Positions 45,762 through 55,820 of a stretch of DNA of 64,000 bases are shown one piece after another (position 1 is the first letter of the stretch; every line of letters begins with the position of its first letter). The stretch is from positions 44,270-108,269 of the forward strand of contig NZ_FUYX01000016.1 of NCBI RefSeq assembly GCF_900168195.1, read 5' to 3'. This stretch comes from Allobosea thiooxidans (GTDB lineage Bacteria > Pseudomonadota > Alphaproteobacteria > Rhizobiales > Beijerinckiaceae). A model generated the notes under the pieces. The model made no database searches. It was not told where the DNA came from and saw only the letters and a program-made list of their open reading frames with translations. Position numbers and translations under genes: made by a program.

Positions 45762-46820
45762 ATGATTCAGCAGCTCAACGTCGTGCCTTTCGTCAGCGTC
45801 GACCACATGATGAAGCTGGTCCATGCGATCGGTATCGAGCGGATGCTGTCCGATATCGCGGGTTACATCGAGGACGACTTCCGGCGCTGGGAGATCTTCG
45901 ACAAGACACCGCGCATCGCCTCGCACAGCCTCGAAGGCGTGATCGAGCTGATGCCGACCAGCGACGGCAGGCTCTACGGCTTCAAATACGTCAACGGCCA
46001 TCCGAAGAACATGAAGGCCGGGCTGCAGACGGTCACCGCGTTCGGCCTGCTCTCCGACGTCGCGACCGGCTATCCCGTCCTGCTCTCGGAAATGACCTTC
46101 CTGACGGCGCTGCGCACCGCGGCGATGTCGGCCGTGGCGGCGAAGCACCTCGCGCCGAAGAACGCCGCGACCATGGCGATCATCGGCAACGGCGCGCAGT
46201 CCGAGTTCCAGGCCTTCGCCTTCCGTGCGATCCTCGGCATCGAGAACCTGCGGCTTTACGACGTCGATCCGGCGGCGACCGAGAAATGTGCCCGCAATCT
46301 CGCCCGCCATGGCTTCAAGATCACCCGCTGCGCGACCGCGATGGAGGCGGTCGAGGGGGCCGAGATCGTCACCACCGTCACCGCCGACAAGCAGTACGCC
46401 ACGATCCTGACCGACAACATGGTCGGCGCCGGGGTCCACATCAACGCGGTCGGCGGCGACTGCCCGGGCAAGACCGAGATCCATCGCGACGTGCTGTTGC
46501 GCTCCTCGATCTTCGTCGAATACCCGCCGCAGACCCGCATCGAGGGCGATATCCAGCAGCTCGCGCCCGATCATCCGGTCGAGGAGCTCTGGAAGGTCAT
46601 CACCGGGGCGGCACAGGGCCGCACCGACGCCCGCCAGATCACGCTGTTCGACTCGGTCGGCTTCGCCATCGAGGATTTTTCGGCGCTGCGCTACGTCTAC
46701 GAGCGCATCCGCGAGGCTGGCACCTATGTCGATCTCGATCTGATCGCGGACCCGGACGATCCGCGCGACCTCTTCGGCATGCTGATGCGTGCGGCGCCGG
46801 GCGCCGCCGCCGCGGCCTAA
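45762..46820 (+). CDS. Ornithine cyclodeaminase
   Basis: 352 residues. NAD-dependent conversion of L-ornithine to L-proline and ammonia. The family's substrate loop RLYGFKYVNGHPKNMKAGLQTVTAFG, MTFLTALRTAAMSAVAAKHLAP and the Rossmann motif IIGNGAQSEFQAFA are present, as are EYPPQTRIEGDIQQL and DSVGFAIEDFSALR. The DDFRRWEIFDK N-terminus matches long bacterial ornithine cyclodeaminases. Works with the arginase encoded at 53.7-54.7 kb. Nearly abuts the convergent LysR gene. Confidence 0.95.
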   Translation: MIQQLNVVPFVSVDHMMKLVHAIGIERMLSDIAGYIEDDFRRWEIFDKTPRIASHSLEGVIELMPTSDGRLYGFKYVNGHPKNMKAGLQTVTAFGLLSDVATGYPVLLSEMTFLTALRTAAMSAVAAKHLAPKNAATMAIIGNGAQSEFQAFAFRAILGIENLRLYDVDPAATEKCARNLARHGFKITRCATAMEAVEGAEIVTTVTADKQYATILTDNMVGAGVHINAVGGDCPGKTEIHRDVLLRSSIFVEYPPQTRIEGDIQQLAPDHPVEELWKVITGAAQGRTDARQITLFDSVGFAIEDFSALRYVYERIREAGTYVDLDLIADPDDPRDLFGMLMRAAPGAAAAA

Positions 46821-46822
46821 AC

Positions 46823-47704
46823 TCAACCGGTCTTTCTGCTGAGCGCGAGGAACGCGGCCGCCGCCTTGGCGAGGTAGCGTTCCTTGTGGCGCAGCGCGAG
46901 GAAGCGGCGCTTCGGCAGCGGCAGCGCCACGGTGGCAAGCCGCCCTGCTGCGATCGCGTTGGCGGCGACGAGGCGCGAGATCGCGGTCGCGCCGGCGCCA
47001 GATGCAACGGCGGCGCAGATCGCTTCGTTGGAGGGCAATTCCAGCGCCACGGTGAGATCGTCCGCGCTGAGACCGAGCCCCGGCAACGCCGCCTCGAACA
47101 TCGCCCGCGTCCCCGAGCCCGTTTCGCGCAACACCCAGGCGCCGTGCGACAGATCTCCGGCTGAAGGGGCGTTGTCCGCCCAGGGATGGCCGGCGGGCAC
47201 GACGATGACGAGCTCGTCCTCGTCGACCTCGGTCATGTCGAGGGATGGGTCGTCGATCTCGCCTTCGATGAAGCCGAGATCGGCCACGCCGTCACGGATG
47301 GCGGCGCTCACCGTCTCCGTGTTGCCGATGGCAAGCGAGACGGCGATGCCGGGATGCTCTCGGCGAAACCGCTGGATCAGGGGCGGCAGCCAGTAATTCG
47401 CGACGGTCTGGCTGGCCATCAGCGCAAGCGAGCCGCGCACCAGTCCCGAGAGATCTGAGAGCACCGCTTCGGCCGCTGCCGCCCGCGCCAGCACGGCGCG
47501 CGCTTCGATCAGGAAGAGCTTGCCGGCTTCGGTCAGGACGATGCGCCGGCCGATCCGGTCGAACAGTTTCGTCGCATAGCGCGCTTCCAGCGTCGTGATC
47601 GCGGAACTGACCGCCGATTGCGTGAGGTTGAGGACGCGCGCGCCTTGCGTCAGGTGCTCCCGTTCGGCGACGGCGACGAAGATGCGAAGCTGTTCGAGCG
47701 TCAT
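46823..47704 (-). CDS. LysR family transcriptional regulator
   Basis: 293 residues. N-terminal winged helix (LEQLRIFVAVAEREHLTQGARVLNLTQSAVSSAITTLEARYATKLFDRIGRR) and a two-lobed effector domain (ALMASQTVANYWLPPLIQRFRREHPGI...). Resembles the CysB/YeiE-like branch. Follows the threonine deaminase gene with a 19-base gap on the same strand, so probably cotranscribed. Target and ligand unknown. Confidence 0.93.
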   Translation of the reverse strand: MTLEQLRIFVAVAEREHLTQGARVLNLTQSAVSSAITTLEARYATKLFDRIGRRIVLTEAGKLFLIEARAVLARAAAAEAVLSDLSGLVRGSLALMASQTVANYWLPPLIQRFRREHPGIAVSLAIGNTETVSAAIRDGVADLGFIEGEIDDPSLDMTEVDEDELVIVVPAGHPWADNAPSAGDLSHGAWVLRETGSGTRAMFEAALPGLGLSADDLTVALELPSNEAICAAVASGAGATAISRLVAANAIAAGRLATVALPLPKRRFLALRHKERYLAKAAAAFLALSRKTG

Positions 47705-47723
47705 GCCTCCACCTTAAGCCGAT

Positions 47724-49250
47724 TCACGAAGCCGGCATCTCCGCCAGGAACGACAGATAGGCCGGGTTGTCGCTCTCGCTCCAATAGGGATAGCCGAGCG
47801 CATCGAGCCTTTTGGCGAGTTGGCCGCGCTGGGCGGGCGGGATCTGGATGCCGGCAAGGATGCGCCCGTAATCGGCGCCGTGATTGCGGTAGTGGAAGAG
47901 CGAGATGTTCCAGTCGGCCGAGAGGCTGTTCAGGAACTTCAGCAGCGCGCCCGGCCGCTCCGGGAACTGGAAGCGGAAGATCAATTCGTCGCCGAGCCCG
48001 GGCGCCTTGCCGCCGACCATGTAGCGGAAATGCAGCTTGGCGAGCTCGTTGTCGCTCATGTCGAGCACGGGATAGCCGTGCTCGGAGAGCATCGCGATGA
48101 TCTGACGCTTCTCGGCATCACCCTCGGAGAGCTGCACGCCGACGAAGATGCGCGCGGCCTTCGGATCGGAATAGCGGTAGTTGAATTCGGTGATGGCGCG
48201 CCGGCCGAGCAGTTCGATGAAGGCACGGTAGGCGCCGGGTCTTTCGGGAATGGTGACTGCCAGCAGCGCCTCGCGATGCTCGCCGATTTCGGCCCGTTCG
48301 GCGATATGGCGCAGGCGGTCGAAATTCATGTTGGCGCCGCTGTTGATCGCGATCAGCGCGCCCGTCCGCTTGGCTTCGCGCGCCGCATAGGCCTTCAGGC
48401 CCGCGAGGCTGACGGCGCCGGAGGGCTCGGCGATGGCGCGGGTATCCTCGAAGATGTCCTTCACCGCTGCGCAGATCTCGTCGGTCGAGACGGTAACGAC
48501 CTCGTCGAGCAGGTCGCGGCAGAGCCTGAACGTCTCCTCGCCGGCCTGCCGCACCGCGACGCCGTCGGCGAAGAGCCCGACCTGATCGAGCACGACGCGC
48601 TTCCCCGCCGCGATGGCGCCGGCCATGGAGGCGGCATCCTCGGGTTCGACGCCGATCACCTTGATCTCGGGCCGCAGGAACTTCGCGTAGACCGCGACAC
48701 CGGCCGCCAGTCCGCCGCCGCCGATCGGCACGAAGATCGCTTCGATCGGATCGGAGTGCTGGCGCAGGATTTCCATGCCGACGGTGCCCTGGCCGGCGAT
48801 GACGTCGGGGTCGTCATAGGGATGGACGAAGGTCAGCCCCTTCTCGGCTTCGAGCTTGCGGGCATGGCCATAGGCTTCGTCGAAGTTCTCGCCATGCAGC
48901 ACGACGCGCCCGCCGAGGCTGCGCACCGCTTGCACCTTGATGTCCGGCGTGGTGCGCGGCATGACGATGGTCGCCTTGATGCCGAGCTTGCGCGCCGCCA
49001 GCGCTACGCCCTGCGCATGGTTGCCGGCCGAGGCGCAGATCACGCCACGCTCGGCCTCGATGGCGGAAAGACCGGCGATCTTGTTGTAGGCGCCGCGCAG
49101 CTTGAACGAGAAGACCGGCTGCAGATCCTCACGCTTCAGCAGGGCGCTGCCGCCGATCCGGACGGATAGGCGCGGCAACGGGTCGAGCGGGCTTTCGATC
49201 GCGACGTCATAGACGCGCGCCCCGATGATCTTGCGGATGTAGTCTTGCAT
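47724..49250 (-). CDS. ilvA: Threonine ammonia-lyase, biosynthetic type
   Basis: 508 residues. PLP enzyme that deaminates threonine to 2-oxobutanoate, first step of isoleucine synthesis. PLP lysine K50 in [12 protein letters not shown], phosphate loop [20 protein letters not shown] near residue 75, and two C-terminal ACT-like regulatory domains (from about residue 330; [16 protein letters not shown] and [15 protein letters not shown]) that give isoleucine/valine control. Full biosynthetic length. The start at 49250 is followed directly by the conserved N-terminus. Confidence 0.96.
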   Translation of the reverse strand: MQDYIRKIIGARVYDVAIESPLDPLPRLSVRIGGSALLKREDLQPVFSFKLRGAYNKIAGLSAIEAERGVICASAGNHAQGVALAARKLGIKATIVMPRTTPDIKVQAVRSLGGRVVLHGENFDEAYGHARKLEAEKGLTFVHPYDDPDVIAGQGTVGMEILRQHSDPIEAIFVPIGGGGLAAGVAVYAKFLRPEIKVIGVEPEDAASMAGAIAAGKRVVLDQVGLFADGVAVRQAGEETFRLCRDLLDEVVTVSTDEICAAVKDIFEDTRAIAEPSGAVSLAGLKAYAAREAKRTGALIAINSGANMNFDRLRHIAERAEIGEHREALLAVTIPERPGAYRAFIELLGRRAITEFNYRYSDPKAARIFVGVQLSEGDAEKRQIIAMLSEHGYPVLDMSDNELAKLHFRYMVGGKAPGLGDELIFRFQFPERPGALLKFLNSLSADWNISLFHYRNHGADYGRILAGIQIPPAQRGQLAKRLDALGYPYWSESDNPAYLSFLAEMPAS

Positions 49251-49441
49251 GGCCGGCCCGTCCTTTGGACGCGGCGATAGTCCGATGCGCGGACATGTCA
49301 ATTGCGATCGTTGCGTGCGGCGAGGGGCGGGCGATGCCGGCCATGCGCCGGGCGGGATTGCCAAGCCCCCGGCCGGCGCGCCAAAGCGTTGGAGGAAACA
49401 AGGCGCCGCGCAGCGACGGTGCCGCAGAGGTGGAGACGAGC

Positions 49442-51037
49442 ATGAACTGGGGCAATCGCGATTTCATGGTGCCGGGCCGGCCGGTTGCGGTTGGCGATCG
49501 CGGCATGGCGGCGACCTCGCACCCGGCCTCGACGCTGGCCGCGGTCGATATCCTGCGCGCCGGCGGCAACGCCATCGATGCCGCCATCGCGGCCGTAGCG
49601 GTCCAGGCCGTCGTCGACCCGCACATGACCGGCATCGGCGGCGACTGCTTCGCGATCTATGCCCCGGCCGGCGGCAAGATGGTGGCGCTCAACGGCTCGG
49701 GCCGGGCGGCGGCCAAGGCCGAGCTCGGCTGGTTCCTCGGTCAGGGCATGACCTCGATCGCGGCGGATTCGCCCCATGCCGTCACCGTGCCCGGTGCCAT
49801 CGATGCCTGGTGCCGCCTCGTCGCCGACTATGGCAGCAAGAGCCTGGACGAGATCTTCTCAGCCGCGATCCGCGCCGCCGAGGAGGGCTTCGTGGTGACG
49901 CCGCGCGTCGCGCTCGACTGGGCCAAGGCCCGCGGCCGCATCGAGAAGCACGGTCTCGGCAACGCCGTCTATCTGCCCGGCGGCAAGCCCCCGGCCGTCG
50001 GCGACAAGATGGTCCATCCCGCGCTCGGCAACATGCTGCGCCGCATCGCCCGCGACGGCCGCTCCGCCTTCTACGAGGGCGAGCTCGCCGAGGACATGGT
50101 CTCCGTGCTGAACGCAGCCGGCAGCCTGATCAGCCTTGAGGATTTCGCCGCTTCGAAGCCGGATTATGTCGATCCGATCGGCGCCGATTATCGCGGCCAC
50201 CGCCTCTGGGAGTGCCCGCCGAACGGCCAGGGCATCGCGGCACTGCTGATCGCGCGCATCCTCGACGGCTACGACCTCTCGGACGGCAAGCTGAGCGAAG
50301 CCGACCGCATCCACCTCCTCGCCGAGGCGAGCAAGGCGGCCTATCGCCAGCGCGACGCGCTGGTGGCCGACCCGGCCGTCAGCCCCTTCGACACGGAAGC
50401 CTTCCTGTCTGACCAGTTCATCGGCCGCATCCGCAAGGAGATCAGCCTGGAGAAGGCCGCGAAGCCGGAAGCCTTCGACATGCCGCTGCACAAGGACACG
50501 ATCTATCTCTGCGTCGTCGACCGCGACGGCAACATGGTGTCCTTCATCAACTCGCTGTTCTCCGCCTTCGGCAGCGGCATCTATGCGGCCAAGGCCGGCG
50601 TCATGCTGCAGAACCGCGGCTCCGGCTTCCGCCTGATCGAGGGGCATCCCAACGCCATCGCGCCGCGCAAGCGCCCCTTCCACACCATCATCCCCGGCAT
50701 GCTCGCCAAGGACGGCAAGCCGATCATGCCCATGGGCGTGATGGGCGGCCAGTATCAGGCAACCGGCCATGTCCATTTCCTCTCCGGCATTCTCGACCGC
50801 GGCCTTGACCCGCAGCAGGCCTCGGACGCGCCGCGCAGCTTCGCCTATGACGGCAAGCTCTCGCTGGAGACGACGATCCCGGACAGCGTCGCCGCGGATC
50901 TGAAGGCGCGAGGCCATGATGTGGTCCGGGCCGAGGACCCCCTCGGCGGTTGCCAGGCGATCTGGGTCGACCACAAGCGCGGCGTGATGTTCGGTGCTTC
51001 CGATCATCGCAAGGACGGCTTCGCGCTGGCGGTCTAA
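49442..51037 (+). CDS. Gamma-glutamyltransferase family protein
   Basis: 531 residues from ATG 49442 (GGAG seven bases before). Ntn-hydrolase precursor that self-cleaves into two subunits. The nucleophile is probably T353 in [30 protein letters not shown]. The N-terminal [47 protein letters not shown] is standard. No signal peptide is visible, unlike periplasmic Ggt, so it is probably cytoplasmic and may hydrolyse another gamma-glutamyl or amide compound. Divergent from ilvA. Confidence 0.92.
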   Translation: MNWGNRDFMVPGRPVAVGDRGMAATSHPASTLAAVDILRAGGNAIDAAIAAVAVQAVVDPHMTGIGGDCFAIYAPAGGKMVALNGSGRAAAKAELGWFLGQGMTSIAADSPHAVTVPGAIDAWCRLVADYGSKSLDEIFSAAIRAAEEGFVVTPRVALDWAKARGRIEKHGLGNAVYLPGGKPPAVGDKMVHPALGNMLRRIARDGRSAFYEGELAEDMVSVLNAAGSLISLEDFAASKPDYVDPIGADYRGHRLWECPPNGQGIAALLIARILDGYDLSDGKLSEADRIHLLAEASKAAYRQRDALVADPAVSPFDTEAFLSDQFIGRIRKEISLEKAAKPEAFDMPLHKDTIYLCVVDRDGNMVSFINSLFSAFGSGIYAAKAGVMLQNRGSGFRLIEGHPNAIAPRKRPFHTIIPGMLAKDGKPIMPMGVMGGQYQATGHVHFLSGILDRGLDPQQASDAPRSFAYDGKLSLETTIPDSVAADLKARGHDVVRAEDPLGGCQAIWVDHKRGVMFGASDHRKDGFALAV

Positions 51038-51069
51038 GCAGCCGTTGGGCACGCCGTCATTCCAGATGC

Positions 51070-51162
51070 GTCATGCTCGCCCTTGTGGCGAGCATCCACG
51101 TCTTGAACACCGCCTTCGATGAAAGAAGACGTGGATGGTCGGGACGAGCCCGAGCATGACGG
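51070..51162. repeat. Intergenic palindromic repeat, family A (copy 6)
   Basis: GTCATGCTCGCCCTTGTGGC at the left and GGTCGGGACGAGCCCGAGCA-TGACGG at the right, between the gamma-glutamyltransferase gene and the first Gfo/Idh gene. Confidence 0.85.
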
Positions 51163-51298
51163 CGAGGAAGGTATTCAAGAATTCCAGGCTCGCAACTGCG
51201 CGGTCGCCATGGCATGAGGCGCGGCTTCCATCACGTCCGACACCGCCCTTTAACGCCCTTCCGCTATCGCGATCATGCGGTCGGAGGGTGAAAGCAGC

Positions 51299-52372
51299 GT
51301 GGCGCAGGAACGGCCATTCGGTTGGGGGATCATGGGCACCGGCACTATTGCCGGGCTCTTCGCCGCCGATCTCGGTCTGCTGCCGCAGGCGCGCCTCGCC
51401 GCCGTCCATTCGCGCTTGCTGGCGAAGGCGCAAGGCTTCGCTGCACGCTTCGGCGGCGGTGCAGCCTATGGCGACGAAGCGGCCTTTCTGGCCGACCCCG
51501 CGATCGAGGCCGTCTATATCGCGACGCCGAACCAGTTCCATGCCGCGCAGGCGCTGCGCGCGATCGCGGCCGGCAAGCCGGTGCTGGTCGAGAAGCCGGC
51601 GGCGCTGAGGAGCGGCGACGTCGAGGCCATCGCGCAGGCGGCGCGTGAGCGCGGCGTCTTCGCCATGGAGGCCCTGTGGAGTCGCTTCCTGCCGGCGGTT
51701 CGCGCGATCCGTGAGCAGATCGCGACCGGGCGGATCGGCGAGGTGAAGCGCATCCGTGCCGATCTCTCCTATGCCCATCCGCAGGAACCGGGCAGCCGCT
51801 TCTTCGATCCTGCGCTGGGCGGCGGCGCTGCCTTCGATCTCGGCGTCTATCCGCTGTCGCTGACGCTGCATCTGCTCGGCGAGCCGCTGGCCGTCGGAGG
51901 ATGCTGGGTCGCCGCCGCGACAGGCGTCGATCTGCGCAGCGAGTTCCGGCTCGCCTACCCCGATGCCGTGGCCGAGCTCTCCTGCGGCTTCGACCGCAAC
52001 GGCACCAACCGCTTCCTGGTCACCGGCACGCGAGGGGCGCTCACCCTCGAAGCGCCGTTCCTCAAGGCGCAACGCCTGAGTTTCGACGCTGATGCCGGCC
52101 GTGCCATGGCGGCCTACGGACGCGGGCGGGGTTTTGCGCCCCGGCTGCTCGACCGCCTCCCGCGGCCTGGGCGCAGCAGTGAGGTTTTTGCGTTCCCCGG
52201 CAACGGCCTGCAGTTTCAGGCGCAGGCTGTGATGGCGGCGGTTCGGGCGGGCGAAACGTCCTGCGCGACCATGCCATTGGCTGGAAGCGCCGCCGTGCTT
52301 CGGATCATAGAGAGTATGCTGGCGCAGCCTTCGGCGGACGGCGTCGATCAGAAACGCGACCGCAGCCGATAG
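51299..52372 (+). CDS. Gfo/Idh/MocA family oxidoreductase (first of a convergent pair)
   Basis: 357 residues from a GTG at 51299 that has GGAGGG about 10 bases before it; an ATG at 51275 in frame lacks a ribosome site. N-terminal Rossmann motif WGIMGTGTIAGLFAADL, the catalytic-region VLVEKPAAL and MEALWSRFLPAVRAIREQIATGRIGEVKRIRADL. Similar to trans-1,2-dihydrobenzene-1,2-diol/D-xylose dehydrogenase-type members. Sugar or polyol dehydrogenase is likely; substrate unknown. Its last 25 bases overlap the end of the convergent Gfo/Idh gene. Confidence 0.9.
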   Translation: MAQERPFGWGIMGTGTIAGLFAADLGLLPQARLAAVHSRLLAKAQGFAARFGGGAAYGDEAAFLADPAIEAVYIATPNQFHAAQALRAIAAGKPVLVEKPAALRSGDVEAIAQAARERGVFAMEALWSRFLPAVRAIREQIATGRIGEVKRIRADLSYAHPQEPGSRFFDPALGGGAAFDLGVYPLSLTLHLLGEPLAVGGCWVAAATGVDLRSEFRLAYPDAVAELSCGFDRNGTNRFLVTGTRGALTLEAPFLKAQRLSFDADAGRAMAAYGRGRGFAPRLLDRLPRPGRSSEVFAFPGNGLQFQAQAVMAAVRAGETSCATMPLAGSAAVLRIIESMLAQPSADGVDQKRDRSR

Positions 52373-53493
52373 GGTTGCGGCAGGTCGCGCGCATTGTTCA
52401 GCGCCAGCGCGAGTTCCGTGATGTGCAGCGCCAGCGCCCCCGAGAAGCGCGGCGCCTCCCCGCGCCGGATCGCTTCCGCCTGGTCGGCGACGCCCCGCAT
52501 GAAATCGATCTGCGAGGGGAAGGCGGGCAGGGTCTTGCTCGCCGCCTGCGAGGGGTAGGGCAGGCGCCGCCCCGGGGTCGGCTTCCAGGGCAGGGCGCGG
52601 CCGAGCTTCGCCTCGGCGCGGGTCAGGAGCCGCCCCAGAAGCGGCCGCGCGGCATCGCTCTCCTCGGCATGGACGACGGAACGGTTGTCCCAGAGATCGC
52701 GCACCGTCAGCGAGCCCTTCTCGGCGAAGATCTGCAGCGAGCGGTCGCGCGGGGCGGCAAGCCCGCTCGTCAGCCTTGCCACGACGCCGGAGCGGAAGCT
52801 CAGGCAGCCAACCGAGAAATCCGGTGCCATCGCGATGTGGCCGGTGCCCGGTCCCTTGTCCGGAAAGGTCACGGCCGAGAAGGCGGTCAGGCTTTCGACC
52901 GCGCCGAAGAGCGTGACCAGCCAGGAGAGGGCGTAGCCGGCATGCTCCAGCGTGCAGCCGATCTCGAATTCGTGCAGCCCGGGCCAGTGCGCGCCCGAGC
53001 GCGAGCGCCAGCTCGCCCATTTGTCGCGGAAGACGGGGCCATCCTCCATCGCGGCATAGACGAGCCGCGGCGCGCCGATCCGGCCCGCGCGCAATGTATC
53101 GTCGACCAGCCGATGCGCGTCGCTGAGCCCGTTCGCGGGCGCGGTGGCCAAGGTGAGCCCGGCTGCCTGCGCCTGCGCTGTCAGCGCTTCGGCCTGCGCC
53201 AGCTCCATCGCCAGCGGCTTCTCGCAATAGACATGCTTGCCGGCGGCGAGCGCGCGGCTGGTGATCTCGTAATGGCTTTCCGGCGTCGTCAGGTTGACGA
53301 CGATCTGCACCGTCCGGTCGGCGAGCAGGGCGTCGAGATCGGCATAGGCCGGCACATTGTAGAAGCTGCGGAAGGCTTCGAGCCGCGCGCCGTCGCGGTC
53401 CCAGACGCCGGCGAGCGACAGGGCCGGATGGTTCGCCAGCGTCGTCATGTAGTAGTCGGCGACGAAACCCGTGCCGACGAGCGCGATCTTCAT
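52348..53493 (-). CDS. Gfo/Idh/MocA family oxidoreductase (second of a convergent pair)
   Basis: 381 residues. N-terminal Rossmann motif KIALVGTGFVADYYMTTLANHP, the VYCEKPLAMEL motif and a C-terminal alpha/beta domain (WPGLHEFEIGCTLEHAGYALSWLVTLFGAVESL). The two neighbouring Gfo/Idh genes are not close copies of each other. Probably a sugar-type NAD(P)-dependent dehydrogenase. Overlaps the 3' end of the preceding gene in the opposite direction. Confidence 0.92.
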   Translation of the reverse strand: MKIALVGTGFVADYYMTTLANHPALSLAGVWDRDGARLEAFRSFYNVPAYADLDALLADRTVQIVVNLTTPESHYEITSRALAAGKHVYCEKPLAMELAQAEALTAQAQAAGLTLATAPANGLSDAHRLVDDTLRAGRIGAPRLVYAAMEDGPVFRDKWASWRSRSGAHWPGLHEFEIGCTLEHAGYALSWLVTLFGAVESLTAFSAVTFPDKGPGTGHIAMAPDFSVGCLSFRSGVVARLTSGLAAPRDRSLQIFAEKGSLTVRDLWDNRSVVHAEESDAARPLLGRLLTRAEAKLGRALPWKPTPGRRLPYPSQAASKTLPAFPSQIDFMRGVADQAEAIRRGEAPRFSGALALHITELALALNNARDLPQPYRLRSRF

Positions 53494-53632
53494 GCGTGGC
53501 TGACCCGGCTCACCATCCGCGTCATTCCGGGTCATCGCCGCTTTGCGGCCGTCCGGAGCGACGCATTCCAGCAGGGTCTATCGCATCGAAGGATGAAGAT
53601 CGGCTTTCGCTGAACCTGTCGATGCCGCTTTG

Positions 53633-53725
53633 CCGTCATTGCGAGGAGCGCGAGCTCCGAAGCCATCTAGGGGCCCCGGAGCTCTACGTCCTCCTGGATT
53701 GCTTCGCTGACGCTCGCAATGACGG
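53633..53725. repeat. Intergenic palindromic repeat, family C (copy 3)
   Basis: CCGTCATTGCGAG at the left, CTCGCAATGACGG at the right, with AGGGGCCCCG/TCCTGGATTGCTTCG inside. Diverged centre. Between the second Gfo/Idh gene and arginase. Confidence 0.8.
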
Positions 53726-53736
53726 GCCTTTGCGGC

Positions 53737-54717
53737 TTACGCGGCGCCGATCGCGTTCGACGGCGTCTGCCGGTCGGTGATCTGCTGGCCGAACAGGCTG
53801 CCCGCGAGCTCCACCGCGAGGCGGGCCGTCTGGCCGCGATCGTCGAGGAAGGGGTTGAGCTCGACGATGTCCATCGAGCGCACGAGCCCGGAATCGTGCA
53901 AGAGCTCCATCACGAGATGAGCCTCGCGATAGGTCGCGCCGCCCGGCACGGTGGTGCCCACGCCCGGCGCCAGCGGCGGGTCGAGGAAATCGACGTCGAA
54001 CGAGACATGCAGCACGCCGTCGGCGGCGCGCACCTTCTCGATGACCTGTCGGATCAGCACGCCGACGCCGTGTTCGTCGATGGCGCGCATGTCGGCGATG
54101 TCGATGCCGCGCGCCTTCACTGCGGCCTTCTCCAACGGGTCGATCGAGCGGATGCCGAACAGGCTGAGCTGCGCCGGCGAGATCGAGGCGCGCGGCTCGC
54201 TGCCGAGCAGATCGTCGAGGCCGGTCTCGCCGCAGAGGAAGGCCGAGGACATGCCGTGCATGTTCCCGGAGGGAGAGATCGCCGGCATGTTGAAATCGGC
54301 ATGCGCATCGAGCCAGAGCACGAAGAGCTTGCGGCCCTGCTCCCGCCAGTGGCGGGCGACGCCGTTGACGGAGCCCATCGACAGGCTGTGGTCGCCGCCG
54401 AGGAAGATCGGCGTCGCGCCGGAGCGGGCGAGTTCGTAGGCGCGGCCGCTCAGCGCCCGCATCCAGGCGGCGATCTCATGGTAGAAGCGGGCGTTCTCCG
54501 GCGCCGGGCCGTCGACCGGCGTCAGGTCGCGCGGCAGGATGTCGCCATGGTCCGCGACCGCGTAGCCGAGGCTTTCCAGCACGCCGACGAGGCCGGCGGT
54601 GCGCAGCCCGGCCGGGCCCATCAGCGCGCCGCGGCGCGAGGCGCCGACCTCGATCGGGGCGCCCAGCAGGGCGATCCGGCCCTGGGAAGCGGGAGCGTTC
54701 GCGAAGGTGGCGGTCAT
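53737..54717 (-). CDS. rocF: Arginase
   Basis: 326 residues. Manganese hydrolase converting L-arginine to L-ornithine and urea. Metal ligands are all present: H110 (GGDHSLSMGS), D137, H139 and D141 (WLDAHADFN), D241 and D243 (SFDVDFLDP). The arginase family's C-terminal Glu lies in DIVELNPFLDD. Normal length. Start at 54717 because longer frames enter a repeat. With ornithine cyclodeaminase at 45.8 kb it makes the arginine to proline route. Confidence 0.96.
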   Translation of the reverse strand: MTATFANAPASQGRIALLGAPIEVGASRRGALMGPAGLRTAGLVGVLESLGYAVADHGDILPRDLTPVDGPAPENARFYHEIAAWMRALSGRAYELARSGATPIFLGGDHSLSMGSVNGVARHWREQGRKLFVLWLDAHADFNMPAISPSGNMHGMSSAFLCGETGLDDLLGSEPRASISPAQLSLFGIRSIDPLEKAAVKARGIDIADMRAIDEHGVGVLIRQVIEKVRAADGVLHVSFDVDFLDPPLAPGVGTTVPGGATYREAHLVMELLHDSGLVRSMDIVELNPFLDDRGQTARLAVELAGSLFGQQITDRQTPSNAIGAA

Positions 54718-54875
54718 GCTGGCAGTCCGTTGGATATGAATTTGGCGGGCGCGATGCGCCGATGCGCCGTCATTGGCGCATCGGCCCCCGCCTGTCGAGT
54801 GCCGCGCTCGCGTGACCGTTCTGTGTCGGGGCATCGCGCCGGGAACGGAAAGGCACCCGACCGATCGGACTGCAC

Positions 54876-54975
54876 CGTCTTTGCGAGCGCAGCGAAGCAA
54901 TCCAGGAAGACTGGGCTGGACCGTCGAGCGCGGGCGCCCCTGGCTTGCTTCGTCGCCTTGCTCCTCGCAATGACG
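54876..54975. repeat. Intergenic palindromic repeat, family C (copy 4, diverged)
   Basis: CCGTCTTTGCGAGCGCAGCG at the left and CTCCTCGCAATGACGG at the right, with GAAGCAATCCAGG and CCTGGCTTGCTTC as inner arms. Between efeO and arginase genes. Confidence 0.75.
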
Positions 54976-54994
54976 GCCGCGGCGTCCGCCCAGC

Positions 54995-55819
54995 CTAGGC
55001 CAGGCCGAGCACGCCGCGCAGCTTGGAGAGGTCCTCGGCCAGCGTGGTGATCATCGCGGCGAGCGCCTTGCGGTCGGCCTCGCTCAGCTTGTCATAGGTC
55101 TCGAAGCCGCCATCCTTGAGCTTGTACTTGGCCAGCGTCTTGTCGACGGTCTCGAAATTCGCGTCGATCTTGGCTGCGAGCGCCTTGTCCTCCTTGCCGA
55201 CCAGCGGCCGCAGCAGGTCGACGATCTTCTTGGCGCCGTCGATATTGGCCTGGAAATCCCAGAGATCGGTGTGGCTGTAGCGATCCTCCTCGCCGGAGAC
55301 CTTGGTCGCCGCGACCTCCTCGATCAGCACGGCTGCGCCGCCGACCATCTTGTCCGGCGGAACCGTCAGGCCCTTGATCCGACCCTGCAGCTCGGTGACG
55401 TCGGCAAGCAGCTTGTCGGCGAAGGGGGCGAGCCCCTCGGTGCTGTTCTTGGCGAAGAGCCCGTATTCGATGCGGTGGAAGCCGGTGAACTCCGGATCCT
55501 CCTCCTTCTTCTCATGGTCGTCGGCGCGCGAGTCGATGCTGCCGTCGAGGTCGCTGAACAATTCGGCGATCGGCTCGATCTTCTCGTAGGAGACACGCGT
55601 CGGCGCATAGAGCGCCTTGGCCTTGGCGAGGTCGCCGGCCTTGACCGCATCGGTGAAGGTCTTGGTGTCCTTCACCAGCTGATCGACTCCCTGGGAGACA
55701 TAGAGCTTGTACTCGGAGACCGGCGCGACGAGGTCGAGCGGGGAGGCGGCCTGCGCCGTTCCGGCGGTCACGGCGGCGATCAGGCTGGCTCCGGCCAGCC
55801 ATGCGAAGCGCAAGCTCAT
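54995..55819 (-). CDS. efeO: Iron uptake protein EfeO, M75 (imelysin) domain only
   Basis: 274 residues with a Sec signal peptide (cleavage near AQA|ASP). Periplasmic M75 domain with the HxxE motif FHRIEYGL (H115, E118) that binds iron. Lacks the N-terminal cupredoxin domain of E. coli EfeO; that domain is instead fused to EfeU here. Last gene of the efeU-efeB-efeO group, one base after the efeB stop. Delivers iron to EfeU. Confidence 0.94.
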   Translation of the reverse strand: MSLRFAWLAGASLIAAVTAGTAQAASPLDLVAPVSEYKLYVSQGVDQLVKDTKTFTDAVKAGDLAKAKALYAPTRVSYEKIEPIAELFSDLDGSIDSRADDHEKKEEDPEFTGFHRIEYGLFAKNSTEGLAPFADKLLADVTELQGRIKGLTVPPDKMVGGAAVLIEEVAATKVSGEEDRYSHTDLWDFQANIDGAKKIVDLLRPLVGKEDKALAAKIDANFETVDKTLAKYKLKDGGFETYDKLSEADRKALAAMITTLAEDLSKLRGVLGLA

Positions 55820-55820
55820 C

